Shown here: piece by piece, positions 34,433 to 43,537 of the stretch
Numbering within the stretch: the stretch's first letter is position 1
How the letters are laid out: each line of letters begins with the position of its first letter
NCBI RefSeq assembly: GCF_012849375.1
Contig: NZ_CP051684.1
Coordinates: 310,001 to 374,000, forward strand
DNA: 64,000 nucleotides
Source: Duganella dendranthematis
GTDB taxonomy: Bacteria > Pseudomonadota > Gammaproteobacteria > Burkholderiales > Burkholderiaceae_D
Direction of reading: 5' to 3'
Notes under the pieces: model-generated
The model's database searches: none
What the model was told of the DNA's origin: nothing
What the model saw: only the letters and a program-made list of their open reading frames with translations
Made by a program: the position numbers and the translations under genes

Positions 34433-36625
34433 TTATTTTCCTGCCACGTTCAGCGTTCGCTGCGGCAGTTGGACGGTGATACTGGCGGCCTTGGCGTCTG
34501 CCGCATCATGCGCCAGCAACACCTTGTAACCACCCTTGGCGATACGCCAAGTCTTGCTCTTGCTGTCGAAGACGCCCAGCAGGCGCGGATCGATGGTGAC
34601 GCTGACCTCCTTGCTTTCACCCGGGGCCAGTTCCACCTTGTCCCAGCCGGCCAGGCGTTTCGGCGCTTCCCACCTGGCGCTCACCGGCGCCACGTACAAC
34701 TGCGGCACATCCTTACCCTTCACCGCGCCGGTGTTGGTGATCTTGAACTTCAGTTGCAGCTTGCCGTCCTTCTGGTTGGACGCCAGTCCCGAATAGGCAA
34801 ACTGCGTGTACGACAGGCCGTGACCGAACGGGAACAGCGGCTTCAGCCCCTTGAGATCAAACCACTTGTAGCCGACCGTTGCGCCTTCATGATAATTGAC
34901 GGTGAAGCGCACGGTCTCGTTCTTTGGATCGCCATCCAGCTTGGGGCGCGGCAGCTGACTTTCCGACGCCGGGAAAGTCGCCGGCAAGTGTCCGGATGGA
35001 TTGACCTCGCCGAACAGCACGCGCGCAATCGCCTCGCCGCCACGGGTGCCCGGATACCACGCCTGCACAATGCCGGCCGCCTGATCGACCCACGGCATAA
35101 GCACCGGACCGGAAGTCTCCAGCACCACCACGGTTTTCGGATTGGCCTTGGCCACCGCGCCGATCAGCGCATCCTGATTGTCCGGCAGCGCCAGCGACAC
35201 GGCGTCCAGCGCCTCGCCTATCCACTGCTGCGCGAACACCAGCACCACGTCGGCGCCGGCGGCGGCTCGCGCGGCGGCGGCCGGATCGCTGCCATCGTTG
35301 TAGATGACCTGCGCACCCGGCGCCCGCGCCTGAATCGCCTTCAATGGCGACGATGGGTGGTACACCACTGGTCCGGGCCACGAGGTCGGCGCAATGCCCG
35401 GCACCGCGTTGCCGCCGATCGGATACACCAGCGACGAACCGCCGCCGGCCAGCACGCCCACGTCCGCATGCGCACCGATGATGACGATCTTCTTCGCGCC
35501 GGCCTTCAGCGGCAGCACACCGTTGGCGTTCTTCAGCAGCACCATGCTGTCTTCCGCGTCGGCGCGGCTGACCAGGGCGTGGGCGTCGTAGTCGATGTTG
35601 CCGCCCTCCGCCACCGGATTGTCCACCACGCCCTTGTCGAACATCGTGCGCAGGATGCGGAATACCATATTGTCCAGACGCGCCTGCGGCACGTGGCCGT
35701 TGGCCACCGCTTCTTCCAGCGCGCCGCCAAAGTATTGCGACTTGTCGAACTCCCAGCCGGATTGCTGATCCAGCCCGGCGTTGGCCGATTCCACCGTGCT
35801 GTGGGTCGCGCCCCAGTCGGTCATTACATAGCCTTTGTACCCCCAGTCCTTCTTCAGCACCTGGTTGAGCAGGTAGTCGTTTTCGCAGGCGTACACGCCG
35901 TTCAGGCGATTGTAGGAACACATCACCGAACCGGGATCGGCCTGCTCCATCAGCAGCTGGAAGGCCAGCAGGTCGGACATCCGGTTGCTGGCGTCATCGA
36001 TGCGCGCGTCGAGAATGAAACGCCCCGTCTCCTGATCGTTGACGGCGTAATGCTTCATGGTGGCGATGATGTTGTTCGACTGGATACCGCGCACCTGTTG
36101 CGCCACCATGGTGCCGGCCAACAGCGGATCTTCACCGGCGTATTCAAAATTGCGGCCGTTGCGCGGTTCGCGCAGCAAGTTGACGCCGCCGGCCAGCATG
36201 ACGTTAAAGCCGGAAGCGCGCGCTTCCGAGCCGATCATCGCGCCGCCCTTGTAGGCCAGTTCGCGGTCCCAGGTAGCGGCGATGGCCAGGCCGGAAGGCA
36301 GCGAGGTGCGTTCGCGCGGCGTCTTCGACGCCTGCGTTGCAACGCCAAGGCCGGCGTCGGTCTCAAACAGCGCCGGCAGGCCAAGACGCGGCACGCCTTC
36401 AATGTAGCCGGCCGAGGAAGGCAGCGCGGCCGGATGCTTCTTGGTCTTGTTGCCGAAGTCGGAGCCGAAGTGGCCCAGCACCCACTTCAGTTTTTCCTGC
36501 TGCGTCATCGCCTGCAGCGCGAGTTCGGCGCGCTTGTCGGCGTTCAGCGACTTGTCCATCCATGGTTCGGCCGCCTGTGCTGACATCGCGGCCAGCGCCA
36601 GCGCAATCGCCAGTTTCAACTTCAT
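34433..36625 (-). CDS. GH3 beta-glycosidase
   Basis: A 730-residue exported GH3 enzyme with a signal peptide ending in SAQA. The barrel domain has the nucleophile D270 in [12 protein letters not shown]. The substrate-binding KHY motif is in [10 protein letters not shown]. The alpha/beta sandwich domain begins near [12 protein letters not shown], and a fibronectin-like C-terminal domain contains GHGLSYTQF. In this locus it probably trims gluco-manno-oligosaccharides to glucose or mannose in the periplasm. Its start overlaps the MFS gene by 4 nt. Confidence 0.92.
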   Translation of the reverse strand: MKLKLAIALALAAMSAQAAEPWMDKSLNADKRAELALQAMTQQEKLKWVLGHFGSDFGNKTKKHPAALPSSAGYIEGVPRLGLPALFETDAGLGVATQASKTPRERTSLPSGLAIAATWDRELAYKGGAMIGSEARASGFNVMLAGGVNLLREPRNGRNFEYAGEDPLLAGTMVAQQVRGIQSNNIIATMKHYAVNDQETGRFILDARIDDASNRMSDLLAFQLLMEQADPGSVMCSYNRLNGVYACENDYLLNQVLKKDWGYKGYVMTDWGATHSTVESANAGLDQQSGWEFDKSQYFGGALEEAVANGHVPQARLDNMVFRILRTMFDKGVVDNPVAEGGNIDYDAHALVSRADAEDSMVLLKNANGVLPLKAGAKKIVIIGAHADVGVLAGGGSSLVYPIGGNAVPGIAPTSWPGPVVYHPSSPLKAIQARAPGAQVIYNDGSDPAAAARAAAGADVVLVFAQQWIGEALDAVSLALPDNQDALIGAVAKANPKTVVVLETSGPVLMPWVDQAAGIVQAWYPGTRGGEAIARVLFGEVNPSGHLPATFPASESQLPRPKLDGDPKNETVRFTVNYHEGATVGYKWFDLKGLKPLFPFGHGLSYTQFAYSGLASNQKDGKLQLKFKITNTGAVKGKDVPQLYVAPVSARWEAPKRLAGWDKVELAPGESKEVSVTIDPRLLGVFDSKSKTWRIAKGGYKVLLAHDAADAKAASITVQLPQRTLNVAGK

Positions 36626-37893
36626 ACAGTCTCCTTGTTATACATGCTGGCGTATTTCAAACCAAAGTACAGGATAAACACATAGCATGCGGCCGGCACG
36701 ACGAACGACAGTTGCAGGCCGATGGTGTCAGCCAGCAGCCCTTGCGCGAACGGCACCAGCGCGCCGCCGACGATCGCCATGCACAGGATGCCCGAGCCCT
36801 GGCCGGTCTGCTTGCCCAGCTTGTGCAGCGCCATGCTGAAGATGGTCGGGAACATGATGGAATTGAACAGGCCCACGGCGATGATGGACCACATGGCGAC
36901 TTGGCCGTGGCCGAAGATCGCCAGCAAGATCAAGGCGATGGAGGCGGCCGAGTTGAAGGCCAGCGCTTTGCCCGGGCTGATATAACGCATGACGGCAAAG
37001 CCGATGAAACGGCCGACCATGGCGCCGCCCCAGTAGTAGCTGACGTAGTGCGCTGCGGCGCCGTTGGACAAGCCGGCAATATTGGCCTCGCCCAGGAAGT
37101 TAATCAGGAAGCTGCCGATGCTGACTTCTCCGCCGACGTAGAGGAAGATGCCGATGGCGCCCAGCAGCAGATGGCGATGCGCCAGCACGCCGGTCTGCAC
37201 CGACGACACCGCGCCACCTTCCTCCGCAGAGTGGCTAATCTTCGGCAGCCGCACCACGGCGAACAATATGGCCAGCGCCAGCAGCGCGGCGGCCAGCGCG
37301 AGGTACGGGCCTTGCACGGCAGCCGCTTCCTCGGCCTTGGAGCGGACCAGGCCCGCGATGACCGGCGCGCCTTCCGTCAGGATCAGGAAACCGCCCAGCG
37401 ACGGCGCAATCGTCGTGCCCAGCGAGTTGAAGGCCTGCGTCAGCGTCAGACGGCTGGACGCGGTGGCTGGTTCGCCCAGCACCGTCACATACGGATTGGC
37501 CGCCACCTGCAGGATGGTGATGCCGCTAGCCAGTACGAAGAACGCCAGCAGGAACAGGGCGTAGCCGTTCATCGAGGCCGGAAAGAACAGCGCGCAGCCG
37601 GCGGCCGCAATGACCAGTCCAGTGACCGCGCCACGCTGATAGCCGATCTTCTTGATCAGCATCCCCGCCGGCAGCGACACTATGAAGTAAGCGCCGAAGA
37701 AGCAGAACTGCACCAGCATGGCCTGCACATAATTGAGCGTGTAGATCGATTTCAGGTGGGGAATCAGCACGTCATTGAGGGAGGTCAGCAGCCCCCACAT
37801 GAAGAACAACAGCGTGATGATGATGAGCGGGACGGTGTTCCCGCCCTCCGTATGGCCGTGCGGGCGCACAGCTGCGGATGCAACGTGTTCCAT
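36622..37893 (-). CDS. FucP-type MFS sugar transporter
   Basis: A 423-residue twelve-helix sugar-proton symporter. FucP-family hallmarks are [41 protein letters not shown] and [34 protein letters not shown]. It is the first gene of the minus-strand mannan operon, divergent from the LacI regulator. A possible promoter (TTGACC, 17 nt, CAGAAT) lies between it and the 37979 operator. Mannose, glucose or galactose released by the operon's hydrolases are likely substrates. Confidence 0.9.
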   Translation of the reverse strand: MEHVASAAVRPHGHTEGGNTVPLIIITLLFFMWGLLTSLNDVLIPHLKSIYTLNYVQAMLVQFCFFGAYFIVSLPAGMLIKKIGYQRGAVTGLVIAAAGCALFFPASMNGYALFLLAFFVLASGITILQVAANPYVTVLGEPATASSRLTLTQAFNSLGTTIAPSLGGFLILTEGAPVIAGLVRSKAEEAAAVQGPYLALAAALLALAILFAVVRLPKISHSAEEGGAVSSVQTGVLAHRHLLLGAIGIFLYVGGEVSIGSFLINFLGEANIAGLSNGAAAHYVSYYWGGAMVGRFIGFAVMRYISPGKALAFNSAASIALILLAIFGHGQVAMWSIIAVGLFNSIMFPTIFSMALHKLGKQTGQGSGILCMAIVGGALVPFAQGLLADTIGLQLSFVVPAACYVFILYFGLKYASMYNKETV

Positions 37894-37978
37894 CTATGTC
37901 TCCAAGTTTTTTATATTATTGAAAAGATTCTGCATGCCGGCCGGCCCATGGTCAAACCCCATGCGTAATTTGGTCGCA

Positions 37979-37999
37979 GTTTAGTCCTCTTCACTAAAC
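37979..37999. promoter_or_regulatory. Operator-like 21-bp palindrome, copy 2
   Basis: This is a perfect inverted repeat with half-sites GTTTAGT (37979-37985) and ACTAAAC (37993-37999) around the spacer CCTCTTC. It lies in the 266-nt gap between the divergent transporter and LacI genes, on the transporter side. It is the cleanest of three related sites. Confidence 0.75.
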
Positions 38000-38056
38000 A
38001 AGGCAGAACGGGCGCGACGCAGGCCTGGGCTTCCTCTGCGCGGCTAAAGCCTGCTT

Positions 38057-38077
38057 GTTTAGTAAATTGCGCTAAAC
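38057..38077. promoter_or_regulatory. Operator-like 21-bp site, copy 3
   Basis: Half-sites GTTTAGT (38057-38063) and GCTAAAC (38071-38077) surround AAATTGC. It lies 82 nt before the LacI start, consistent with autoregulation. With copy 2 it could support looping over the shared promoter region. Confidence 0.7.
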
Positions 38078-38159
38078 TCAAAGGTGAACTCGATGTGTCG
38101 TTTGACCGTCAATAGACGCTTATGCAAGACTGCATCCACACCGGAGGAGACATATAACA

Positions 38160-39188
38160 ATGGGCACGAACATCACGATCAGGGATATCGCCCGGGTCGC
38201 TGGCGTATCGGCGGGGACGATTTCACGCGCACTGAAAAATGAGCCCGGCCTGACCGAAGCAACCCGCCAAATGGTGCTGGAAACAGCGCGCGATCTAGGC
38301 TACGACTTTTGCAAACTGCGTCCCAAGCGCCTGCGCCGCCTCACCTTCCTGCTACACCGCCAGCACAACACGGCGTCCAGCAGCCCGTTCTACTCGCCGG
38401 TGCTGCACGGCGCCGAGGAAGCCTGCCGCAAGCAGGGCATCGTGCTGTCGTTCATGGCGGTGGGGCCGGCCGATGGCCTGATCGACCAGATCCGCATGCA
38501 CGCGCCTGACGGCATCGTCTGCGCCGGCTTCTTCGAACCGGAAACGCTGAGCGCCCTGCGCTCGACCGGCAAGCAGCTAGTGCTGATCGATATGAAGCTG
38601 CGCGGCTACAGCTCCGTCAATCCGGACAATATGATGGGCGGTTACCTGGCCACCAAACATTTGATCGACACCGGCCGCACGCGCATCGGCTTCATTTCCG
38701 GCCCGCTGGCGCACTACTCCATCCGCGAACGCGCGCGCGGCTACCGGCAAGCGCTGTTTGAAGAGGGCATCCTGGCCGACCCACGTCTGGACGCCGGCCT
38801 GCCCGATGGCGTGGACCTGGAAACCGGCGCCTGGGAAGCCATGGAGCAGCTGCTGGATCTGCCGCATCCGCCCGACGCGGTGTTCTGTTACAACGACAGC
38901 GCCGCGCTGGTGGCCATGCGCTGCTGCATCGCCAGAGGATTGAAAGTCCCGCACGACATAGCGATTGTCGGCTTCGACGACATCTCGACCGCCGTGCTGG
39001 GGCACCGTCCCCTGACCACGCTGCGCATCGATAAAAAAGCACTGGGCGCGCTGGGCGTGGAAATGCTGCTCAACGGCCCGCACGACGAGCCGGTGGAGAA
39101 GATCTCGCCGGTGGAATTGATCATCCGCGCCAGCACCGTCACGGAAGGCTGGCGCCCCAAGAACCTCCTCAACTTCAAACGGACCTGA
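38160..39188 (+). CDS. LacI-family transcriptional regulator of the mannan locus
   Basis: A 342-residue regulator. The helix-turn-helix is ITIRDIARVAGVSAGTISRAL, the hinge region follows, and the periplasmic-binding-protein-like effector domain contains GGYLATKHLIDTGRTRIGFISGP and VGFDDISTAVLGHRPLTTLR. It is divergent from the glycosidase operon and precedes the isomerase and kinase genes by 2 nt, so it probably controls both sides from the GTTTAGT sites. The inducer is presumably a mannan-derived sugar. A GGAGGAG-type ribosome site lies a few bases upstream. Confidence 0.92.
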   Translation: MGTNITIRDIARVAGVSAGTISRALKNEPGLTEATRQMVLETARDLGYDFCKLRPKRLRRLTFLLHRQHNTASSSPFYSPVLHGAEEACRKQGIVLSFMAVGPADGLIDQIRMHAPDGIVCAGFFEPETLSALRSTGKQLVLIDMKLRGYSSVNPDNMMGGYLATKHLIDTGRTRIGFISGPLAHYSIRERARGYRQALFEEGILADPRLDAGLPDGVDLETGAWEAMEQLLDLPHPPDAVFCYNDSAALVAMRCCIARGLKVPHDIAIVGFDDISTAVLGHRPLTTLRIDKKALGALGVEMLLNGPHDEPVEKISPVELIIRASTVTEGWRPKNLLNFKRT

Positions 39189-39190
39189 TA

Positions 39191-40402
39191 ATGGCCCCAG
39201 ATTTCCGATCCCGCACCACCCTGCTCAATCACATCCGCCACACCAAGAATTTCTACGACAGCCGCTGCGTCGATCCGAGCGGCGGCCTGTATCACTTCTA
39301 TAAAGACGACGGCTCGGTCTACGATGCGCACACGCGCCATCTGGTCAGCAGCACGCGTTTCGTCTTCAATTACGCGATGGCGTGGCGGCAGTTTGGCGAC
39401 GCTGCGGACCAGCAGCGCCTGCGTCATGCACTGGACTTCCTGCGCGAAGTGCACCGCGATCCGCATACCAAGGGCTATGCGTGGGAACTGGAATGGAAGG
39501 ATGGCGTACTCACTGTTATCGACGCCACCAATCATTGCTACGGCCTGGCCTTCGTCCTGCTGGCCTACAGCCACGCTCTGATGGCCGGCGAAACGCAGGC
39601 GGCGGAATGGATCACGGAGACATTCGATCTGATGGAGCGCCGCTTCTGGGAGCCGCAGCATGGTCTGTACGCGGACGAAGCCAGCGCCGACTGGTCGCGC
39701 GTGGATAGCTATCGCGGTCAGAACGCCAATATGCATGCCTGCGAAGCGCTGATCGCCGCGTTTGAAGCCACCGGCAACCGTGATTACCTGCTGCGCGCCG
39801 AAACGCTGGCGCACAACATCACCATCCGCCAGGCCGCGCTGGCCGACAACATGGTGTGGGAACACTACCACGACGACTGGTCGGTGGATGCGGAGTACAA
39901 CCGCAATGACAAGACCAATATCTTCCGCCCGTGGGGCTACCAGCCCGGCCACCTGACCGAATGGGCCAAGCTGTTGCTGCTGCTGGAACGCCACGGCGCG
40001 CAGCTGTCGCTCAATTCAAACTGGCTGCTGCCGCGCGCGGTAGAGTTGTTCGACGCGGCGCTGGCCAAGGCCTGGGACCACGAGCATGGCGGCATCTACT
40101 ACGGCTTTGCGCCAGATGGCAGTATCTGCGACGATCTCAAATATTTCTGGGTGCAGGCAGAGAGTCTGGCTACCGCCGCCCTGCTGGCGGCCCGCACCGG
40201 CGAGGCGCGTTACTGGACCTGGTACGACAAAATCTGGACCTATAGCTGGGATCATTTCGTCGATCATCAATACGGTGCGTGGTATCGCATCCTCGGCGCG
40301 GACAACAGCAAGCTGACGGACGAGAAAAGCCCCGCCGGCAAGGTGGATTACCACACCATGGGCGCCTGCTATGAAGTGCTGAATGTATTGACCAAGGACT
40401 GA
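39191..40402 (+). CDS. AGE-family sugar isomerase/epimerase (probable mannose isomerase)
   Basis: A 403-residue alpha/alpha-barrel enzyme of the N-acylglucosamine 2-epimerase superfamily. Typical stretches are GGLYHFYKDDGSVYDAHTRHLVSSTRFVFNYA, QNANMHACEALIAAFEATG and RPWGYQPGHLTEWAKLLLLLE. Active-site histidines of the family sit in the ATNHCYG, NANMHACEA, GHLTEW and DYHTMG segments. Members interconvert mannose and fructose, epimerise cellobiose or mannobiose, or act on N-acetylated sugars. With a PfkB kinase next door and a mannan locus upstream, mannose to fructose is the best guess. The biochemical choice is inference. Confidence 0.85.
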   Translation: MAPDFRSRTTLLNHIRHTKNFYDSRCVDPSGGLYHFYKDDGSVYDAHTRHLVSSTRFVFNYAMAWRQFGDAADQQRLRHALDFLREVHRDPHTKGYAWELEWKDGVLTVIDATNHCYGLAFVLLAYSHALMAGETQAAEWITETFDLMERRFWEPQHGLYADEASADWSRVDSYRGQNANMHACEALIAAFEATGNRDYLLRAETLAHNITIRQAALADNMVWEHYHDDWSVDAEYNRNDKTNIFRPWGYQPGHLTEWAKLLLLLERHGAQLSLNSNWLLPRAVELFDAALAKAWDHEHGGIYYGFAPDGSICDDLKYFWVQAESLATAALLAARTGEARYWTWYDKIWTYSWDHFVDHQYGAWYRILGADNSKLTDEKSPAGKVDYHTMGACYEVLNVLTKD

Positions 40403-40403
40403 G

Positions 40404-41306
40404 ATGGGCTTCCCTTTATTTGTGGCGGCGGGTGAGGCGCTGACCGACATGATCGTGCAGGATGCGGCGCAACAGCACTGGCTCGGCCAGGTTGGCGGCT
40501 CGACCTGGAATGTGGCGCGGGCGATGGCGAAGCTGGATGTATCGACGGCGTTCGCCGGCGCCATCAGCCAGGACGTCTTCGGCAATGCGCTATGGCGGGC
40601 CAGCGAAGCGGCGCGGCTGGATCTGCGCTTCCTGCAGCGGCATGCGCGTTCGCCATTGCTGGCCATCGTCCATCGCACCGATCCACCTGCCTATTTCTTC
40701 GTCGGCGACGACAGCGCCGATCTGCATTTCGATGCCGCGCAACTGCCGCAAGGCTGGCGCGCGCAGTGCAAGTGGGTGCACTTCGGCGGCATCAGCCTGG
40801 CGCGTCAACCGCTGGCCGGCAAGCTGATCGCGCTGGCCGAGCAGCTTAAGCAGGACGGAGTGCGCATCAGCTACGACCCGAACTACCGCGTGCTGATGGA
40901 CGAACGGTACGACGCCACGCTGCGTCGCATGACCGAACTGGCCGATGTGATCAAGGTGTCGGAAGAGGATCTTGAAGGACTGTTCCGCACCAAAGACATC
41001 GCTGCCGCCTTCGATACGCTGCGGAGCTGGAATCCCGCCGCCACCTATTTATATACCAAGGGTGGCGCCGGCGCCTCGCTGCATATCGGCGATGCATCGT
41101 GGTCGTTGCCGGCGCCGCAGATCGAGGTGGTCGACACGGTCGGCGCCGGCGATGCCAGCATCGCCGCACTGGCATGGAGCATGATGCATCGCGAGTACGA
41201 GGAACCCTCACAGCATCTGCGCTTCTGCGTTGCTGCCGGCGCGGCTGCGTGCCTGGAGCAAGGCGCTTCGCCGCCGTCACTGGCCGCCATTGAGGCGCTG
41301 TTGTAA
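40404..41306 (+). CDS. PfkB-family sugar kinase (fructokinase-like)
   Basis: A 300-residue ribokinase/PfkB kinase. The N-terminal GGSTWNVARAMAKLD motif contacts the sugar; the C-terminal VVDTVGAGDASIAAL is the anion-hole and catalytic aspartate motif. NYRVLMD and VIKVSEEDLEGLF are typical of fructokinases. It starts 1 nt after the isomerase stop. It would phosphorylate fructose formed by the isomerase, sending mannose carbon into glycolysis as fructose-6-phosphate. Confidence 0.88.
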   Translation: MGFPLFVAAGEALTDMIVQDAAQQHWLGQVGGSTWNVARAMAKLDVSTAFAGAISQDVFGNALWRASEAARLDLRFLQRHARSPLLAIVHRTDPPAYFFVGDDSADLHFDAAQLPQGWRAQCKWVHFGGISLARQPLAGKLIALAEQLKQDGVRISYDPNYRVLMDERYDATLRRMTELADVIKVSEEDLEGLFRTKDIAAAFDTLRSWNPAATYLYTKGGAGASLHIGDASWSLPAPQIEVVDTVGAGDASIAALAWSMMHREYEEPSQHLRFCVAAGAAACLEQGASPPSLAAIEALL

Positions 41307-41325
41307 AACGGTGTAAATCATTAAT

Positions 41326-41411
41326 ACCTGAGGAAGAATCGGCCGCTCGTCATACGGGCGTCATATGCCGCCGATACGATGTTGGGCTTTATCTGTCCAA
41401 CTTCCTCAGGT
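41326..41411 (+). promoter_or_regulatory. Leader with 11-bp inverted repeat covering the ribosome site
   Basis: ACCTGAGGAAG (41326-41336) and its exact reverse complement CTTCCTCAGGT (41401-41411) flank a 64-nt interval that contains the putative Pho box and -10 element. The right arm includes the only ribosome-binding-like bases (CAGG) before the ATG at 41417. If transcription started upstream of the left arm, the RNA could fold and hide the start. Transcripts from the internal promoter would lack the left arm. Confidence 0.5.
41347..41380 (+). promoter_or_regulatory. Putative Pho box and -10 element
   Basis: Direct repeats TCGTCAT (41347-41353) and GCGTCAT (41358-41364) are separated by ACGG. 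This gives the 11-bp periodicity of PhoB sites (consensus CTGTCAT-N4-CTGTCAT; 5 of 7 matches each). TACGAT (41375-41380) follows after 10 nt, the spacing typical of Pho promoters, where the box replaces the -35 element. The downstream genes are a TonB receptor and a phytase-like phosphatase, which makes phosphate control sensible. Confidence 0.55.
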
Positions 41412-41416
41412 CCTTC

Positions 41417-43534
41417 ATGTCCTCGAAAAATCCTTTCGCTCCATCCCGTCTGCAACTCGCCCTGGCCGCCGCCGGCCTGTGCGCCCTCCACTTCTCCGCC
41501 ATCGCTGCGGAGGATGTCGGCGGCGCGCTGTCTACGGTCGAAGTCAAAGCCACCGTCGAAAAGAAAAAGCTCGGCGACAGCGTCAGCAGCGGCGCTCTGG
41601 GACGCAAGTCGGAACTGGATACGCCCTTCTCCACCAAGTCCGTCTCCAGCGACGAAATCGAAGACCGCCTGGCCACCAGCATTTCCGAAGTGCTGAAGTA
41701 TGACGCGTCGGTCACCGCCATCTCGCCACCGATCTCCACCCACCCGGCCACCATCCAGATGCGCGGCCTGCGCCTGGATGACCTGAACGGCTACAAGGTC
41801 AATGGCCTGGCCAACATCAACCGCGGCACCGAGATGCCGCTGGAGATGTTCGAGAGCGTGGAAGCCCTGAAAGGCCTGACCGGCTATATGTACGGCTTCG
41901 GTTCGCCGGGCGGTATCATCAACTATGTGACCAAACGTCCAACCACCGAGAAGACCTTCAGCGCGGCGATGGGATACCAGGAAGGCGGCGCAATCAAGGA
42001 GCATATCGACACCGGCGGCCGTCTCGGCGAAGACGGTGAATTCGGCTACCGTCTGAATCTGGTGCACGAAGACGGCGACGTCAAACAGGAAAGTGGCTCG
42101 ATCAAGCGCAACGCCGCCGGCCTGAATCTGGAATGGCGCGTGACCAGGGACCTGGCGCTGACCTACGATGCGATCTACCAGCGCCGCCGCAGCGTGGGCG
42201 GTACCGACATCATCCTCACCAACACACCTATTCCGTTCAAGATCCCGGCCGCGCTGGATGGCGACACCAAACTGAATAGCATCGGCGCGGGCAACGACGT
42301 GGAATACACGCTGGCCACCACCGGCGTCGAATACCGCCTGGCGCCAGACTGGGTTGCCAACGTATCGTACCGCACCTCGGACTCCACCCGCGTGTACAAG
42401 AAGGACCAGTACTACCTCACCAGCAATAAAGGCGACTACCGAGACCGCATTACCTCCGAGCTGCACGGCTACCATTTCGACCAGGTGCAGGCAACCGTCG
42501 ACGGCAAATTCAATATCGCTGGCCTGAGCAATGAAGTGGTGCTGGGCACGATGTCGCAGAACCTTGTGTCGACGTCGTCGGTGGTGACGCCGAAGACCTA
42601 CGTCGGCACCGGCAACCTGTCCGCGCCAAGCATCATCAGCGCCGCCAGCGTCAATTACAGCGGCGGTACCTATCGCGACGAAACCACGCGCCAGGAAGCG
42701 CTGTTCGCCAGCGACACGCTGAAGTTCAGCGACGCCTGGTCGCTGGTGGCCGGCGCGCGCTACACGCGCTTCACCGACAACGCCTATTCGACCAAGGGCG
42801 TTCTGACCGCCAGCTACCCGGCCAACAAGACCACGCCCACCGTCGCGCTGATGTTCAAGCCGGCCGCCGACACCACGCTGTACGCCAGCTACGTGGAAGC
42901 ACTGGAACAAGCCGCGTCGGCACCAACCACCACCGTCAACGCCAACCAGACTTTCGCGCCGCTCAAGAGCAAGCAGTCGGAAGCCGGCGTCAAGATGGAG
43001 CGCAGCTGGTGGAACGCCACCGCCTCGCTGTTCCACATCGAGCGCGGCGCGCAGTACACCAACGCCAGCAACGTTTACGTGTCGGACGGCCAGTCCAAAT
43101 ACAATGGTCTGGAAGTGAACAGCGTGGTTCAGGCGGCGAAGAACCTGTCTATCGAAGGCGGCATCATGCTGCTGGATGCATCGCTGGAAGATGCAGCGCC
43201 GGGCTATAGCGGCAAGCGCGCCGTTGGTGCGCCACGCCGTCAGGCGTCGATTCAGGCGACCTTGCGCGATGTGCTGCCAGGCCTGGCGCTGCACGTCGGT
43301 TCGCAGTACCTGGGCGAGCTGCCGATGGACGCGGCCAATGTCAACACGCTGCCGGCGTACACGTTGTTCGATGCGGGCTTCAACTATCGTCACCGCTACT
43401 TCGGCAAGATGATCAGCGTGCGCGCGAATATCTCCAACATCGCCAACCGCAAATACTGGACCTACTACCAGGAGAACTACCTGAACATCGGCGCGCCGCG
43501 TACCGCCAGCCTCAGTGTTCGGGTAGACTTCTAA
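41417..43534 (+). CDS. TonB-dependent receptor (siderophore-receptor-like), phosphatase-linked
   Basis: A 705-residue outer-membrane receptor. After a signal peptide (cleavage near AIAAED) comes VEVKATVEKK, then plug motifs TIQMRGLRLDDLNGYKVNGLANINRGTEMPLEMFESVEALKGLTGYMYGFGSPGGIINYVTKRP; the last part is the classic siderophore-receptor pattern. The barrel ends in TASLSVRVDF. It is followed 3 nt later by an inositol-phosphate-type phosphatase gene. Uptake of a phosphorylated compound or its metal complex is therefore more likely than an ordinary siderophore, but this is inference. Confidence 0.9.
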   Translation: MSSKNPFAPSRLQLALAAAGLCALHFSAIAAEDVGGALSTVEVKATVEKKKLGDSVSSGALGRKSELDTPFSTKSVSSDEIEDRLATSISEVLKYDASVTAISPPISTHPATIQMRGLRLDDLNGYKVNGLANINRGTEMPLEMFESVEALKGLTGYMYGFGSPGGIINYVTKRPTTEKTFSAAMGYQEGGAIKEHIDTGGRLGEDGEFGYRLNLVHEDGDVKQESGSIKRNAAGLNLEWRVTRDLALTYDAIYQRRRSVGGTDIILTNTPIPFKIPAALDGDTKLNSIGAGNDVEYTLATTGVEYRLAPDWVANVSYRTSDSTRVYKKDQYYLTSNKGDYRDRITSELHGYHFDQVQATVDGKFNIAGLSNEVVLGTMSQNLVSTSSVVTPKTYVGTGNLSAPSIISAASVNYSGGTYRDETTRQEALFASDTLKFSDAWSLVAGARYTRFTDNAYSTKGVLTASYPANKTTPTVALMFKPAADTTLYASYVEALEQAASAPTTTVNANQTFAPLKSKQSEAGVKMERSWWNATASLFHIERGAQYTNASNVYVSDGQSKYNGLEVNSVVQAAKNLSIEGGIMLLDASLEDAAPGYSGKRAVGAPRRQASIQATLRDVLPGLALHVGSQYLGELPMDAANVNTLPAYTLFDAGFNYRHRYFGKMISVRANISNIANRKYWTYYQENYLNIGAPRTASLSVRVDF

Positions 43535-43537
43535 GCC

